From Parapedobacter composti (GTDB lineage: Bacteria; Bacteroidota; Bacteroidia; Sphingobacteriales; Sphingobacteriaceae), in assembly GCF_900112315.1 (NCBI RefSeq), contig NZ_FOLL01000019.1:1-64000 (forward strand): a stretch of DNA of 64,000 bases, in the 5' to 3' direction. Below, one piece after another: positions 1 to 9,165 of this stretch (position 1 is its first letter; each line of letters starts with the position of its first letter). The notes beneath the pieces were generated by a model. That model made no database searches. It was given only the letters and a program-made list of their open reading frames with translations, and was not told the DNA's origin. A program made the translations under genes and the position numbers.

Positions 1-70
1 ATATCAACCGCTGGCGGCCTAGGCTAATCTCCTAAAACCATTACAGACCACAAGCCCATAATAAAACAAA

Positions 71-95
71 GAAGGCGCCCTTTTTAGACGCCTTC
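71..95. terminator. Probable bidirectional terminator
   Basis: Perfect 7-bp inverted repeat GAAGGCG / CGCCTTC around an 11-nt loop. It is followed by ATTTCATTTT on the plus strand and by a T-rich CTTTGTTTTATT on the minus strand. It probably ends a gene lying left of the window. Bases 1-158 otherwise hold no recognisable gene. Confidence 0.6.
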
Positions 96-134
96 ATTTC
101 ATTTTGGTTTAACCCCGGCTTAATGTGGCTTCCT

Positions 135-142
135 TAGCTTTG
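135..142 (+). promoter_or_regulatory. Bacteroidota -7 promoter box for the acyltransferase gene
   Basis: TAGCTTTG is a perfect match to the Bacteroidota -7 consensus TAnnTTTG and lies 16 nt before the ATG at 159. No TTG stands at the usual distance upstream, so only the -7 half is supported. Confidence 0.5.
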
Positions 143-158
143 TGCAAAGAGAAGCAGT

Positions 159-1913
159 ATGGATCCGCTGATTTCCAAAGACATGCTGTCAAGGGCGGTA
201 GGGCTTGACAAGTGGCCTGTGCCGGGGCTGGATAAGTTGCTGATGCAGTTGATGCAGTTGGATCGCTTCAATGCAGCGTTCAACCGGGTCCGTCACTTCC
301 AAGGCATGGATTTTATTGATGCCGTGCTGGATATCTTGGGTATTAGCGTTGATGTAGACGCAGCCGAGATGGCACGCCTGCCGAAATCCGGAGCCTTTAT
401 CGTTGTAGCTAACCACCCTTACGGCGGTATAGAAGGGTTGGTACTACTGAAAATCCTTTGTTCGGTCAGGCCTGAGGCAAAAGTCATGGCCAATTTCTTG
501 CTCCGGCATATTCCCAACCTGAATAACTATTTCATCGGCGTAAACCCCTTTCATGAAGAAGCGCATCTCTCCAACGTGGCAGGGGTTCGCGAGGCGCTGG
601 CCTGCATACAGCAAGGCATTCCCGTGGCTGTTTTCCCGGCGGGTGAGGTGTCGGCTTACCAACCGGCACTACAGCGCGTTACAGACAGACGCTGGCATCC
701 CGTTATGGGCAAGCTGTTGGTTAAGGCGGGAGTACCCATCGTACCGATTTATTTTCATGGCCACAACAGCGTGCTGTTTAACCTGTTAGGTGTCATCCAC
801 CCCTCGTTGCGCACGGCGAGACTGCCCGCAGAGCTGTTCAATAAAAGCGGGCAACGGTTACGGGTACGGATAGGCACCCCTATCAGCCCTGAAAAAGTGG
901 CTAAGGGAAAGCAGCCAGCTAAGGAGTTGCTTGAATATGTGCGGGCCCGCACTTATGCGTTGGGAATGGATACACCCAAAGCCGGGTGGGAATGGCTGGA
1001 GCGCGGTGGTTTTAAACTGCCTAAAAAGGCTGAAGCAATCGTGCAGGAGGTGCCCGTTACCGCGCTGGAACAGGAGCTTACCAGTTTACAGGAAAACAAA
1101 CTGCTCAACGTCGGACACTTTGAGGTCTACCTTGGAAGCGCTCAGCAGATGCCTCAGCTTATCCGTGAAATTGGCAGGCTGCGGGAGCAGACATTCCGCA
1201 GCGTGGGCGAAGGCAGCAACCGCGCCATTGATCTAGATGTATTCGACCTCTATTACCGGCATCTGTTTATCTGGGACCGCAGCGCACGCGTAATGGTAGG
1301 TGCTTACCGTATTGGCATGGGCGAAGAGCTGCTGTATAGCCACGGGAAACGAGGTTTTTACTTGTCGCAATTGTTCAAAATGGATAAAGGCATGGAACCC
1401 ATTTTGAAAGAAAGCCTGGAGTTGGGACGCAGCTGGATACGCACAGAGTACCAGCAGACGGTCATGCCGCTCTACCTGCTGTGGAAAGGCGTGGCGGCTT
1501 ATCTGGCACAACATCCTCAATACCGTTATCTGATCGGCCCGGTAAGCATCAGTGGAGAATTCTCCCGTTTCTCCCGCTCCATTATCGTTGAATTTATCCG
1601 CCGCAACTGTTTTGATGAGCGGCTGGCCGCGCTTGTACGGTCGCGGAAGCGGTTCAGACCAAGCCTCATGAAAATGAACCTTGAGGCATTGTTGGACGAC
1701 CCCACATCGCTAACCGCATTGGAACAACTGGTAATGGATATTGAGCAACCCAACCGCCGCTTTCCGGTGTTGTTACGCCATTATCTCCGGCTGGAGGCCA
1801 AAATCATTGCCTTTAACGTAGACCCCAAGTTCAACTATTGCCTCGATGGATTTTTAGTGTTTGACCGCCATAAACTGAACGAAGCGATGGAGCGGCGCTT
1901 TTTTGGGGGCTAG
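159..1913 (+). CDS. olsF: Bifunctional acyltransferase (PlsC-like plus GNAT-like), OlsF-type ornithine lipid synthase
   Basis: This 584-residue protein has two parts. The N-terminal half is a PlsC/lysophospholipid-acyltransferase domain, with the catalytic-type motif NHPYGGIEG at residues 85-93 and the acceptor-site motif FPAGEVS at 159-165. The C-terminal half, from about residue 320, resembles OlsB-like N-acyltransferases of the GNAT fold (segment from VGHFEVYLGS through GAYRIGMG). This order is that of OlsF, in which the C-terminal domain N-acylates ornithine and the N-terminal domain O-acylates lyso-ornithine lipid, giving phosphorus-free membrane lipids. The ATG follows a -7 box, and the gene looks monocistronic. 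Phosphorus-free lipids fit the phosphatase-rich neighbourhood, but that link is inference. It could instead acylate another amino acid such as glycine. Confidence 0.75.
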   Translation: MDPLISKDMLSRAVGLDKWPVPGLDKLLMQLMQLDRFNAAFNRVRHFQGMDFIDAVLDILGISVDVDAAEMARLPKSGAFIVVANHPYGGIEGLVLLKILCSVRPEAKVMANFLLRHIPNLNNYFIGVNPFHEEAHLSNVAGVREALACIQQGIPVAVFPAGEVSAYQPALQRVTDRRWHPVMGKLLVKAGVPIVPIYFHGHNSVLFNLLGVIHPSLRTARLPAELFNKSGQRLRVRIGTPISPEKVAKGKQPAKELLEYVRARTYALGMDTPKAGWEWLERGGFKLPKKAEAIVQEVPVTALEQELTSLQENKLLNVGHFEVYLGSAQQMPQLIREIGRLREQTFRSVGEGSNRAIDLDVFDLYYRHLFIWDRSARVMVGAYRIGMGEELLYSHGKRGFYLSQLFKMDKGMEPILKESLELGRSWIRTEYQQTVMPLYLLWKGVAAYLAQHPQYRYLIGPVSISGEFSRFSRSIIVEFIRRNCFDERLAALVRSRKRFRPSLMKMNLEALLDDPTSLTALEQLVMDIEQPNRRFPVLLRHYLRLEAKIIAFNVDPKFNYCLDGFLVFDRHKLNEAMERRFFGG

Positions 1914-1945
1914 GGGTAATTAATATAGATTTAATATTAACCTTG

Positions 1946-1953
1946 TATATTTG
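1946..1953 (+). promoter_or_regulatory. -7 box upstream of the locus A sigma gene
   Basis: TATATTTG is a perfect TAnnTTTG box. It covers a TTG codon at 1951 that could otherwise be read as a start, so it favours the ATG at 1993 as the true start of the sigma gene. No clear -33 TTG was found. Confidence 0.55.
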
Positions 1954-1992
1954 TGGAACCATCGGATTAAGCGGCTTACGCCCGACAAAAAG

Positions 1993-2598
1993 ATGAAAAT
2001 GAAGGTTCCGGCTGAAAATAAGTACTGGAAGGAATTTATCGCAGGGCAGGATGATGCGTATCGGGCGCTATATGATTGTTTTTCAGACAGGTTGTTTTCC
2101 TTTGGCTGCCGCTTTTGTCCAGACGAAGAGACGGTCAGGGACGCGTTGCACGACCTTTTTTTAGATTTGCACACCTATCGTGAGAAGCTGAACAAAGAGG
2201 CCAATGCCAGAGCCTATCTGTATGCTTCGCTAAGGCGTAAAGTGCTGGCATTAATGCGCCTTAAACAAAAATACCAACTGATGGACGATGTTTCAGTGGA
2301 ATTTCATTTATCAGTTAACCAGCATGCCGAGGCCGCGCTGAGGCTTGATGAAACGGAGCGTGAGCGGCTTGCCCTTCTTGCCGAAGGGCTTCGGGAGCTT
2401 ACGGATAGGCAACGGGAGGCGTTGTACCTGCGTTTCCGCTCGGGCTTGAGCTATGATGAGGCGGCTTGTATCATGGAAATAACTGCCACATCTTGCCGTA
2501 TAATGGTGCACCGTGCCGTCAAAACGTTGCGGGCGAACCTTAAGAGGCGCCTATCGGCCCTGAGCCTGTTATTCATCCTATGCAGCGCCTCGCGCTAA
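1993..2598 (+). CDS. ECF RNA polymerase sigma factor (locus A)
   Basis: Extracytoplasmic-function sigma-70 factor of about 201 residues. Region 2 shows the typical pattern AYRALYDCFSDRLFSFG followed by an acidic DEETVRDALHDLFLDL helix. Region 4 has the helix-turn-helix LTDRQREALYLRF...LSYDEAACIM. ATG 1993 is chosen because an upstream in-frame TTG lies inside a -7 promoter box. The next gene is its presumed FecR anti-sigma factor, then SusC/SusD, so it should direct RNA polymerase to this locus when the receptor is occupied. It ends in a hydrophobic tail (LSLLFILC), as the other three full-length sigma factors here also do. Confidence 0.9.
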   Translation: MKMKVPAENKYWKEFIAGQDDAYRALYDCFSDRLFSFGCRFCPDEETVRDALHDLFLDLHTYREKLNKEANARAYLYASLRRKVLALMRLKQKYQLMDDVSVEFHLSVNQHAEAALRLDETERERLALLAEGLRELTDRQREALYLRFRSGLSYDEAACIMEITATSCRIMVHRAVKTLRANLKRRLSALSLLFILCSASR

Positions 2599-2729
2599 CT
2601 GCACTACTATTTATTCTTCGCTTTTTTAAAATTAAATTTCCTTATAACCAGACTTTTAGTTTTTTTTTGAAATGGCAATGTATACAAATGGCCATGACCT
2701 ATCTCTTTATTAAGTAGTTCAGAGACTAT

Positions 2730-3893
2730 ATGCAAGAAAACGAAGGAGATATTCCCGGACGAGACCGGGATAGCAGGCAGTCAGAAAGTGGTTCCGGACG
2801 ACACGACCCCGAATTGTCGGCCCAGATAGGGCGCATGATAACTAAACATGCCGATGACAAGAAGATGAGAGAATCGGATAGGGAGCGGCTTTGGATTAGC
2901 ATAACGCAAACAGTCGCGACAAAAGTCAAGACGAAGGCTTCGAGGAATCGTAGATGGATAGTTGCTACGGCCAGCGCCGCTGTTGTTGCGGTAACAATGG
3001 GAATAGGTTTATGGTTTAACCGAACACCCCCGCTGGACGAAGGTGAGTTCTTGAAAAGACTGGCACGGGAGCGCCATGCCGACTTAAGCAGGATCGATTC
3101 CGTCCGGTTGGCTTCCAGTACGGGGACGGAGATCGCTGTAGGTGACGATGCAGTATTATATTATCAGGACTCGCTGTTGCAGATTACAGGCGGCGACGGC
3201 ACGAAGCGTGAACTGGTACTGCATAACCCAGATGTATACAACACGTTGATTGTACCTTACGGGAAACGGACGGAGGTGGTGCTGGCTGACGGTACGAAAG
3301 TATGGCTGAATGCCGGTTCCGAGCTTACATTTCCCGTGGTTTTTGGCAAGGGCAGCCGGGCCATATACCTGGAAGGCGAGGGTTATTTTGATGTGGCACA
3401 CCGTGAAGGGCAACCTTTTGTTGTACACTTGGCAGATATGGAGATAAATGTGTTAGGAACGACGTTTAACGTCAGCGCTTACACAGATGACAGCTTTAGC
3501 TCCGCGGTGCTGCTTACCGGAGCGATCGAATTGAAAAGCAAACAGAAAAACGGCTTCAATACGGTGCGCCTCAAACCGGGAAAAAAGGCGACCTTGAACC
3601 GGAAGGATAGGCAGCTGACTGTGGCAGATGCCAGCGGTGAAGACGATATTTCGTGGACGAAGAAGCAACTGATCCTAAAGAGCATGCCGGTATCTGGCTT
3701 GATTCGGCGGCTGGAAAGGGTGTACAATACCGCTGTCGTATTGGGTGATGGTGCGGAGGCGGCCGACGAAAAAATCTCCGGCAGTCTTGATCTTACCCAA
3801 CCGTTAGCCGATGTGCTGTCGATCATCTATGAACCGGATATTTATCGAATAAACCAAGAAGAAAGGAGGTTCGTTATTTCACGAAAAAATTAA
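2730..3893 (+). CDS. FecR family anti-sigma regulator (locus A)
   Basis: A 387-residue single-pass inner-membrane regulator. The cytoplasmic N-terminus is followed by one transmembrane helix at about residues 76-96 (WIVATASAAVVAVTMGIGLW). The periplasmic FecR domain comes next (VVLADGTKVWLNAGSEL...YLEGEGYFDVAH...VLGTTFNVSAY), then a C-terminal DUF4974-type domain. FecR proteins bind their ECF sigma and relay a signal from the STN domain of the receptor. The gene lies 131 nt after the sigma gene; that gap is AT-rich with T runs and no clear terminator. The N-terminal cytoplasmic part is unusually charged and low in complexity (residues 1-50). Confidence 0.9.
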   Translation: MQENEGDIPGRDRDSRQSESGSGRHDPELSAQIGRMITKHADDKKMRESDRERLWISITQTVATKVKTKASRNRRWIVATASAAVVAVTMGIGLWFNRTPPLDEGEFLKRLARERHADLSRIDSVRLASSTGTEIAVGDDAVLYYQDSLLQITGGDGTKRELVLHNPDVYNTLIVPYGKRTEVVLADGTKVWLNAGSELTFPVVFGKGSRAIYLEGEGYFDVAHREGQPFVVHLADMEINVLGTTFNVSAYTDDSFSSAVLLTGAIELKSKQKNGFNTVRLKPGKKATLNRKDRQLTVADASGEDDISWTKKQLILKSMPVSGLIRRLERVYNTAVVLGDGAEAADEKISGSLDLTQPLADVLSIIYEPDIYRINQEERRFVISRKN

Positions 3894-3918
3894 TCGTCCT
3901 AACCCGAAAACGATAAAA

Positions 3919-3947
3919 GCAGGGTACGTGCTGCAACACCACCCTGC
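3919..3947 (+). other. Intercistronic hairpin between fecR and susC (locus A)
   Basis: Perfect 7-bp inverted repeat GCAGGGT / ACCCTGC with a 15-nt loop, 26 nt after the fecR stop and 46 nt before the receptor ATG. The T tract behind it is weak (ATTTTATT). Similar hairpins occupy the same position in the other three fecR-receptor gaps. Possible roles are partial termination, RNA processing or mRNA protection. Confidence 0.5.
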
Positions 3948-3993
3948 CTGACATTTTATTAACTGAAGTTATTAATAAAAATTGAACAAATTT

Positions 3994-6900
3994 ATGAAAA
4001 AAATCTACTCCCGCCATAAGCCACAAAAAAAGGCGGGGTTGGTTCGAAAGCTCTTACGAACAATGAAATTCGTCTCTTTTTGCCTAATGCTGGGACTGGC
4101 GGCGGCGCACGCCGAAACCTATTCACAGAGTATCAGCATGGATATCAAGAATGGTTCCATCGTGGAGGTCTTCAACGAAATACAGCGTCAGAGCGACTAT
4201 GCCATCGTATATAAGGACCATGCTGTGTCAGGTCGTAAAGTGTCGATCACGGCAGAAAACAAAGAGGTGCTCACTGTATTGGACCATGTATTGGAACAGA
4301 CGGGTCTTGCCTACCGTATCCGCGGTAAGCAGATTACCATTATTAGCAAACCGGCGGCCCGTAGAACTGCGACGCGGTTTCCGCAGGATTCACTCATTAC
4401 GGTACGCGGGCTGGTGGTTGATGCCAAAGACACCGATATGCCGCTTGTGGGGGTAGGGATACAGGTGAAAGATGCGGGAACATCGACGGTGAGCGATAAG
4501 GAAGGTCATTTCACCGTTCGCGTACATCCACAAGCCATACTTACAATATCCTCAATCGGTTATCGAACTGTGGAAGTGGGCGTGGCCGGCCGTACGAGTA
4601 TTCGGATAGCTTTGGAAGAACAGGTGTCGGCCATTGACGAAGTGGTGGTCGTGGGCTACGGTGAGCAACGAAAAATCAACCTCACCGGTGCGGTGGGCTC
4701 AATCAGGGCAGAGGACTTTGCCGCGCGCCCCATCGTTTCGGTAAACCAGGCCCTGCAGGGACAATTGCCTGGAGTAACCGTGGTGAACACCAACGGCCGG
4801 CCGGGGACAAACAATACCAACATCCGCATCCGGGGAATCAATACGTTGAATAACGCAGGACCGCTGGTGGTTATTGACGGGGTGCCGGGCGGCGATATGT
4901 CCATCCTCAATCCGGAAGATGTGGAAAGCGTGTCCGTACTGAAGGATGCGGCTTCAGCTTCCATTTACGGAGTCCGCGGTGCCAATGGCGTCATCTTGGT
5001 GACCACCAAAAAAGGACGGGCCGTTGACGACGGCAAGGCCGATATCAATTATAACGGATATTATGGTATGCAGATGCCTGTTACGTTGCCGGAGATGGCC
5101 AATTCGTGGGAATACATGGAACTGATGAACGAAGCGCTGGTCAACGGCCGGAATAACCCCGCATGGACGGACGAGCAGATCCGGATTGCGCGCGAAGGCA
5201 GCGACCCCGATTATTTTGCCAATACTCGCTGGATCGATGAAATCTATAACAGCCACGCTCCCCAGCATAGCCACAACCTGTCCGTGAATGGGGGGATGGG
5301 CCAGTCCACCTACCGACTCGCCTATGGTTACCTCAATCAGGGCGGTATGGTTACGGGCGATAACTTCAATTCGCACCGCCATAATATCCGGGCACGGTTC
5401 AATACCACGTTGTTCGATCGCCTGACGATCGACGGTAATGTCGGTTACATCGACCGGAATTATCTCGCCTCAGCAGAAAACCCAAGCAGTACGGGAGGCC
5501 CGTTGAACGCGGCCATGGCCATTAGTCCGTTGGTGCCTGTACGGTTTTCTACTGGAGGTTGGGGCTATCATGGTGGGCAGCGCAATCCCATTGCCGTTAC
5601 CACTGATGGCGGAACAGACAAGTTTAATTCCCAGGAGTTCACCGGCAACCTACAGGCCAGCCTGCACATCTGGGACGGCCTCCGCTTACGCGGCCAATTG
5701 GGCAACGTGCGTTATCATACCCGCCGTACGGTGATGGTCAATACCATTGACTACATCGATCCCTACGGTGAGCTGGTCTACCAGAACAACGTACCTAACC
5801 GGATGGAAGTACGCAGCTTCACACGCAATTACATCAACCTGATGGGTATGCTGGAGTACGAGAAGACCTTTGCGGATGCTCACTACATCAAAGCCATGGT
5901 GGCTGCTTCGCAGGAGGAGGACGTCAACAATGACATCAACGCCAGCCGTACGCATTTCCCCGTGGAAGGAATCCCAAGTCTTAATATCGGTACTGAAAAC
6001 CAACTCAATTCCAATCCCACAACGCAGTGGGCGCTGCGCTCTTTTTTTGGCCGGGTAAATTATGCATTCAAAGATCGCTACCTGCTGGAGGCCAATTTCC
6101 GCCGGGACGGATCCTCACGTTTCCATCCTTCACTGCGGTGGAATTGGTTCGGCTCGGTATCCGGTGGTTGGGTGTTTTCCGAAGAGCCGTTTTTCCGTGG
6201 GCGGATAAAAGACATCGTTGACATGGGTAAGATACGGTTTTCATACGGTACGCAGGGAAATGATCGTGTGGAAAACGCATCCGGCTCACTGATGAATTTT
6301 GGATACATGAACACCTATGCGTCGCGTACCACGATGCCTATTGGCAACGTGCTGACCAATGCATTCTGGCAGCCGAACGTAGGGAATCCCCTGTTGTCTT
6401 GGGAGAGCTCCCTGAAAAGCAACGTTGGGTTCGATCTCACGTTGCTTGGCAACCGGCTCAACGTTGTGGCCGACTATTACGTAAACAAGACCAACGATAT
6501 CCTGTTGGCTGTGCCGCTGCCGGACGTGTTCGGTGCAAACTTTCCTGTGCAGAATGCAGGCAGTGTAGAAAATCGTGGATGGGAAGTGCAGGTAGGATGG
6601 CGCTCCACGATAAACACCGTCGGGTACGGCGTCACTGCAAACTTGGCCGACGTCCGGAACCGGGTGACTGACTACGGCGGTGCCCCGCCAGTGATTGGCG
6701 ACCGTATACGCCGTGTGGGTGATCCCATAGATGCGTTTTATGGCCTGGTGGCTGATCGCATTGCGCAGGAGGCCGATTTTGAGTATAACCCCATGACTGG
6801 CGCATACATCCCGCGCTTCCCGCATATTGAAGGGGATCCGATATCGCCCGGAGACATCATCTACCGGGTGCTGACGCCGACTACCGACCCGAACAAACCA

Positions 6901-7452
6901 TATGACTTCAATGATCCGGAGCGAGAATACATATCGCTTGACAAGGATCGCACCGTCATCGGCAATACCATTCCTCGCTATACTTATGGGCTTCAAGGTG
7001 ATTTGGCTTGGAAAGGGTTCGATTTCTCGTTTTTCATCCAAGGCGTGGGCAAAGTGAACGGACTGTTGTCAGGACAGGCACGGCATGCATTCATCAACCA
7101 GAGTACCATGCCACACCGGGCGCATCTCGATCGGTGGACACCCGAAAATCCTAATGCCAGCTATCCGCGTTTGGTGTACAACCAGACATACAACACCCGC
7201 TTGTCGACGTTTTGGCTCGAAGACGCTTCCTACTTGAGGCTAAAGAACATTCAGCTTGGCTATACGCTACCACAACGTGCTCTTGGCCTGCTGGGCGTCG
7301 GCAAAGTGAGGGTGTACGCCTCGGCCGAAAATCTTCTTACGCTTACCAACTTCTATTCAGCGTTTGATCCCGAGGTCCCGGTGAATACCGCAGGGGGGGT
7401 ATACCCACAGATGAAGACGTTTGTTTTCGGAATAAGTGCAAACTTGAAGTAA
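3994..7452 (+). CDS. SusC/RagA-type TonB-dependent outer-membrane receptor with STN domain (locus A)
   Basis: A 1152-residue receptor. An upstream in-frame TTG exists at 3982, but ATG 3994 is preferred. Order: signal segment (FVSFCLMLGLAAAHA), STN signalling domain (about 47-118), carboxypeptidase-regulatory-like domain (about 137-205), TonB-box-like DEVVVVGYG (215-223), plug, then a large beta barrel ending in KTFVFGISANLK. SusC proteins import oligomeric ligands captured by the SusD lid, using TonB energy. The STN domain is the part that signals to FecR, which matches the upstream sigma-fecR pair. SusD follows after 32 nt. The ligand cannot be read from sequence. The EEP-type enzymes downstream suggest a phosphate-containing substrate, which is inference. 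Confidence 0.92.
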   Translation: MKKIYSRHKPQKKAGLVRKLLRTMKFVSFCLMLGLAAAHAETYSQSISMDIKNGSIVEVFNEIQRQSDYAIVYKDHAVSGRKVSITAENKEVLTVLDHVLEQTGLAYRIRGKQITIISKPAARRTATRFPQDSLITVRGLVVDAKDTDMPLVGVGIQVKDAGTSTVSDKEGHFTVRVHPQAILTISSIGYRTVEVGVAGRTSIRIALEEQVSAIDEVVVVGYGEQRKINLTGAVGSIRAEDFAARPIVSVNQALQGQLPGVTVVNTNGRPGTNNTNIRIRGINTLNNAGPLVVIDGVPGGDMSILNPEDVESVSVLKDAASASIYGVRGANGVILVTTKKGRAVDDGKADINYNGYYGMQMPVTLPEMANSWEYMELMNEALVNGRNNPAWTDEQIRIAREGSDPDYFANTRWIDEIYNSHAPQHSHNLSVNGGMGQSTYRLAYGYLNQGGMVTGDNFNSHRHNIRARFNTTLFDRLTIDGNVGYIDRNYLASAENPSSTGGPLNAAMAISPLVPVRFSTGGWGYHGGQRNPIAVTTDGGTDKFNSQEFTGNLQASLHIWDGLRLRGQLGNVRYHTRRTVMVNTIDYIDPYGELVYQNNVPNRMEVRSFTRNYINLMGMLEYEKTFADAHYIKAMVAASQEEDVNNDINASRTHFPVEGIPSLNIGTENQLNSNPTTQWALRSFFGRVNYAFKDRYLLEANFRRDGSSRFHPSLRWNWFGSVSGGWVFSEEPFFRGRIKDIVDMGKIRFSYGTQGNDRVENASGSLMNFGYMNTYASRTTMPIGNVLTNAFWQPNVGNPLLSWESSLKSNVGFDLTLLGNRLNVVADYYVNKTNDILLAVPLPDVFGANFPVQNAGSVENRGWEVQVGWRSTINTVGYGVTANLADVRNRVTDYGGAPPVIGDRIRRVGDPIDAFYGLVADRIAQEADFEYNPMTGAYIPRFPHIEGDPISPGDIIYRVLTPTTDPNKPYDFNDPEREYISLDKDRTVIGNTIPRYTYGLQGDLAWKGFDFSFFIQGVGKVNGLLSGQARHAFINQSTMPHRAHLDRWTPENPNASYPRLVYNQTYNTRLSTFWLEDASYLRLKNIQLGYTLPQRALGLLGVGKVRVYASAENLLTLTNFYSAFDPEVPVNTAGGVYPQMKTFVFGISANLK

Positions 7453-7484
7453 ATCAATAGATTATTGATATAAAACGTATTGTA

Positions 7485-9143
7485 ATGAATAAAATAGTTA
7501 GTTATACTGCTATCTTGATGTTAGCCACGTCGTGCAGCGACAACTTCCTCGATCGCGTGCCGCTCGATAATATCGTTGATGAAACGTATTGGCAAACGGA
7601 AGAACACCTGGTGCTTGGGGTAAATACCTGCTACGCCTTCATCAAAAACAAAAATACAGTAGACATCGGCCAAATGGGTGACGAAAGCATCAACTCTACG
7701 GCCAGCAACGCCTACAGGCTGATCGCATCCGGAAATTACACCTATGATCTTGCCACGGTGAATAATCAATGGAAAGACCAATATGCGGGTATCCGGCATT
7801 GCAACAACTTTTTGGCCAACTACCATCGAGCCGAAAGTGTAAGTGAAGCGCGCCGTGAAGCGCTGGCCGGTGAGGCGAGGGTGATCCGTGCACTGCTTTA
7901 TTTCTATCTTACGTTTTTCTTCGGTGATGTGCCCATCGTGGATAAGCCGTTGAATATCGATGAGGTATACGGCCCTCGCGATCCCCAGGAAAAAGTTATC
8001 GACTTTATCTTCGATGATCTCGATCTGGCCGCGCAGCATCTTCCGGCCGAGATACAGACTGGTGCCAACCTGGGCCGGATCTCAAGGGGTGCGGCTTATG
8101 CCCTGAAAGCGCGCGTTGCGTTGTATGCCGGGCGTTATGACGTGGCTGAGCGGGCCGCTCAGGATTGCATCGATCTCGGTGTATATGAGCTGTATGATAA
8201 CGGTGACCCAAAGACGAGCTACAATGAGCTTTTCACATGGGAGGGCAAACTGGCGGCCGGTAAAAACCGGGAAACTATTCTGGCCCGGACGTATCTCTCG
8301 GATATAACGATGCATAACCTGAGCCGGGAAATCCAGGTGCCCGACCAAGCCAGCCGCTTTAATCCAACCAAGGCATTAGTGGATACTTATTTGGATACAT
8401 TAGGCTACCCGATTACGCACCCCTCCTCGGTATACGAGGAAAACTCGTATGCGGATATTTTCAAAAACCGTGACCCACGTATGCGGCAGACCATCCTGCC
8501 TCCCGGATCGGTGTGGGGTGGACGTAACGATGGCAACCCGAATAATACGGACCTGACGATTTATACCGCTCCGCGATTCATCGCCGGCAACCCGGGCGGA
8601 TGTGTCACCCTTAGCGGTTTTTATTTCACCAAGTATGTGCATGTACCTACCGTGGCGCAGGTGAGCCGTGACCAAAATGATATCCATCTGATCCGGTACG
8701 CTGAGGTACTACTCACATTGGCAGAGGCTAAGCTGGAACAAGGCACGCTTACGCAAGCTGATGTAGATCGTACAATCAATCTGCTCCGTGACCGAGTGGG
8801 CATGGTGCGCATGGATTTGGCTTGGCTACAAGCAAACGGGCTGGACGTACGTGAGGAGATACGCCGTGAACGACATGTAGAGCTGGCCATGGAAGGTCAG
8901 CGTTGGTTTGATATCGTGCGTTGGAAACAAGGACATCTACTCGCAGCCGACGTTAAAGGCATGCGCCGTTCGTTTGCCGTGGTGCAGGCTGATGTTGCCA
9001 ACCTGCGCGTGGACAGCGAAGGGTATATCATCGTAAACGACGGCCGTCGTTTCGAGGACCCTAAAAATTACCTGTTACCCGTGCCGATGGAACAACATAA
9101 TCGTAACCCCGAGTTAGGGCAGAACCCGGGCTGGATTAATTGA
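7485..9143 (+). CDS. SusD/RagB family substrate-binding lipoprotein (locus A)
   Basis: A 552-residue outer-membrane lipoprotein with signal peptide and lipobox LATSC (Cys17). The SusD features are the N-terminal NFLDRVPLDNI segment, TPR-like helices (RGAAYALKARVALYAGRYD) and the C-terminal signature EVLLTLAEAKLEQG...RRERHVELAMEGQRWFDIVRW. SusD closes the SusC pore and binds the ligand at the cell surface. It follows susC and is followed after only about 20 nt by an EEP phosphatase gene, suggesting one transcript. Confidence 0.92.
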   Translation: MNKIVSYTAILMLATSCSDNFLDRVPLDNIVDETYWQTEEHLVLGVNTCYAFIKNKNTVDIGQMGDESINSTASNAYRLIASGNYTYDLATVNNQWKDQYAGIRHCNNFLANYHRAESVSEARREALAGEARVIRALLYFYLTFFFGDVPIVDKPLNIDEVYGPRDPQEKVIDFIFDDLDLAAQHLPAEIQTGANLGRISRGAAYALKARVALYAGRYDVAERAAQDCIDLGVYELYDNGDPKTSYNELFTWEGKLAAGKNRETILARTYLSDITMHNLSREIQVPDQASRFNPTKALVDTYLDTLGYPITHPSSVYEENSYADIFKNRDPRMRQTILPPGSVWGGRNDGNPNNTDLTIYTAPRFIAGNPGGCVTLSGFYFTKYVHVPTVAQVSRDQNDIHLIRYAEVLLTLAEAKLEQGTLTQADVDRTINLLRDRVGMVRMDLAWLQANGLDVREEIRRERHVELAMEGQRWFDIVRWKQGHLLAADVKGMRRSFAVVQADVANLRVDSEGYIIVNDGRRFEDPKNYLLPVPMEQHNRNPELGQNPGWIN

Positions 9144-9165
9144 GGTAAAGATGTAAACTAAGCGT

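Noticed and set aside
6286..7041. Antisense open frame of 251 codons opposite susC of locus A
   Set aside because: Shadow of a strongly supported receptor gene.
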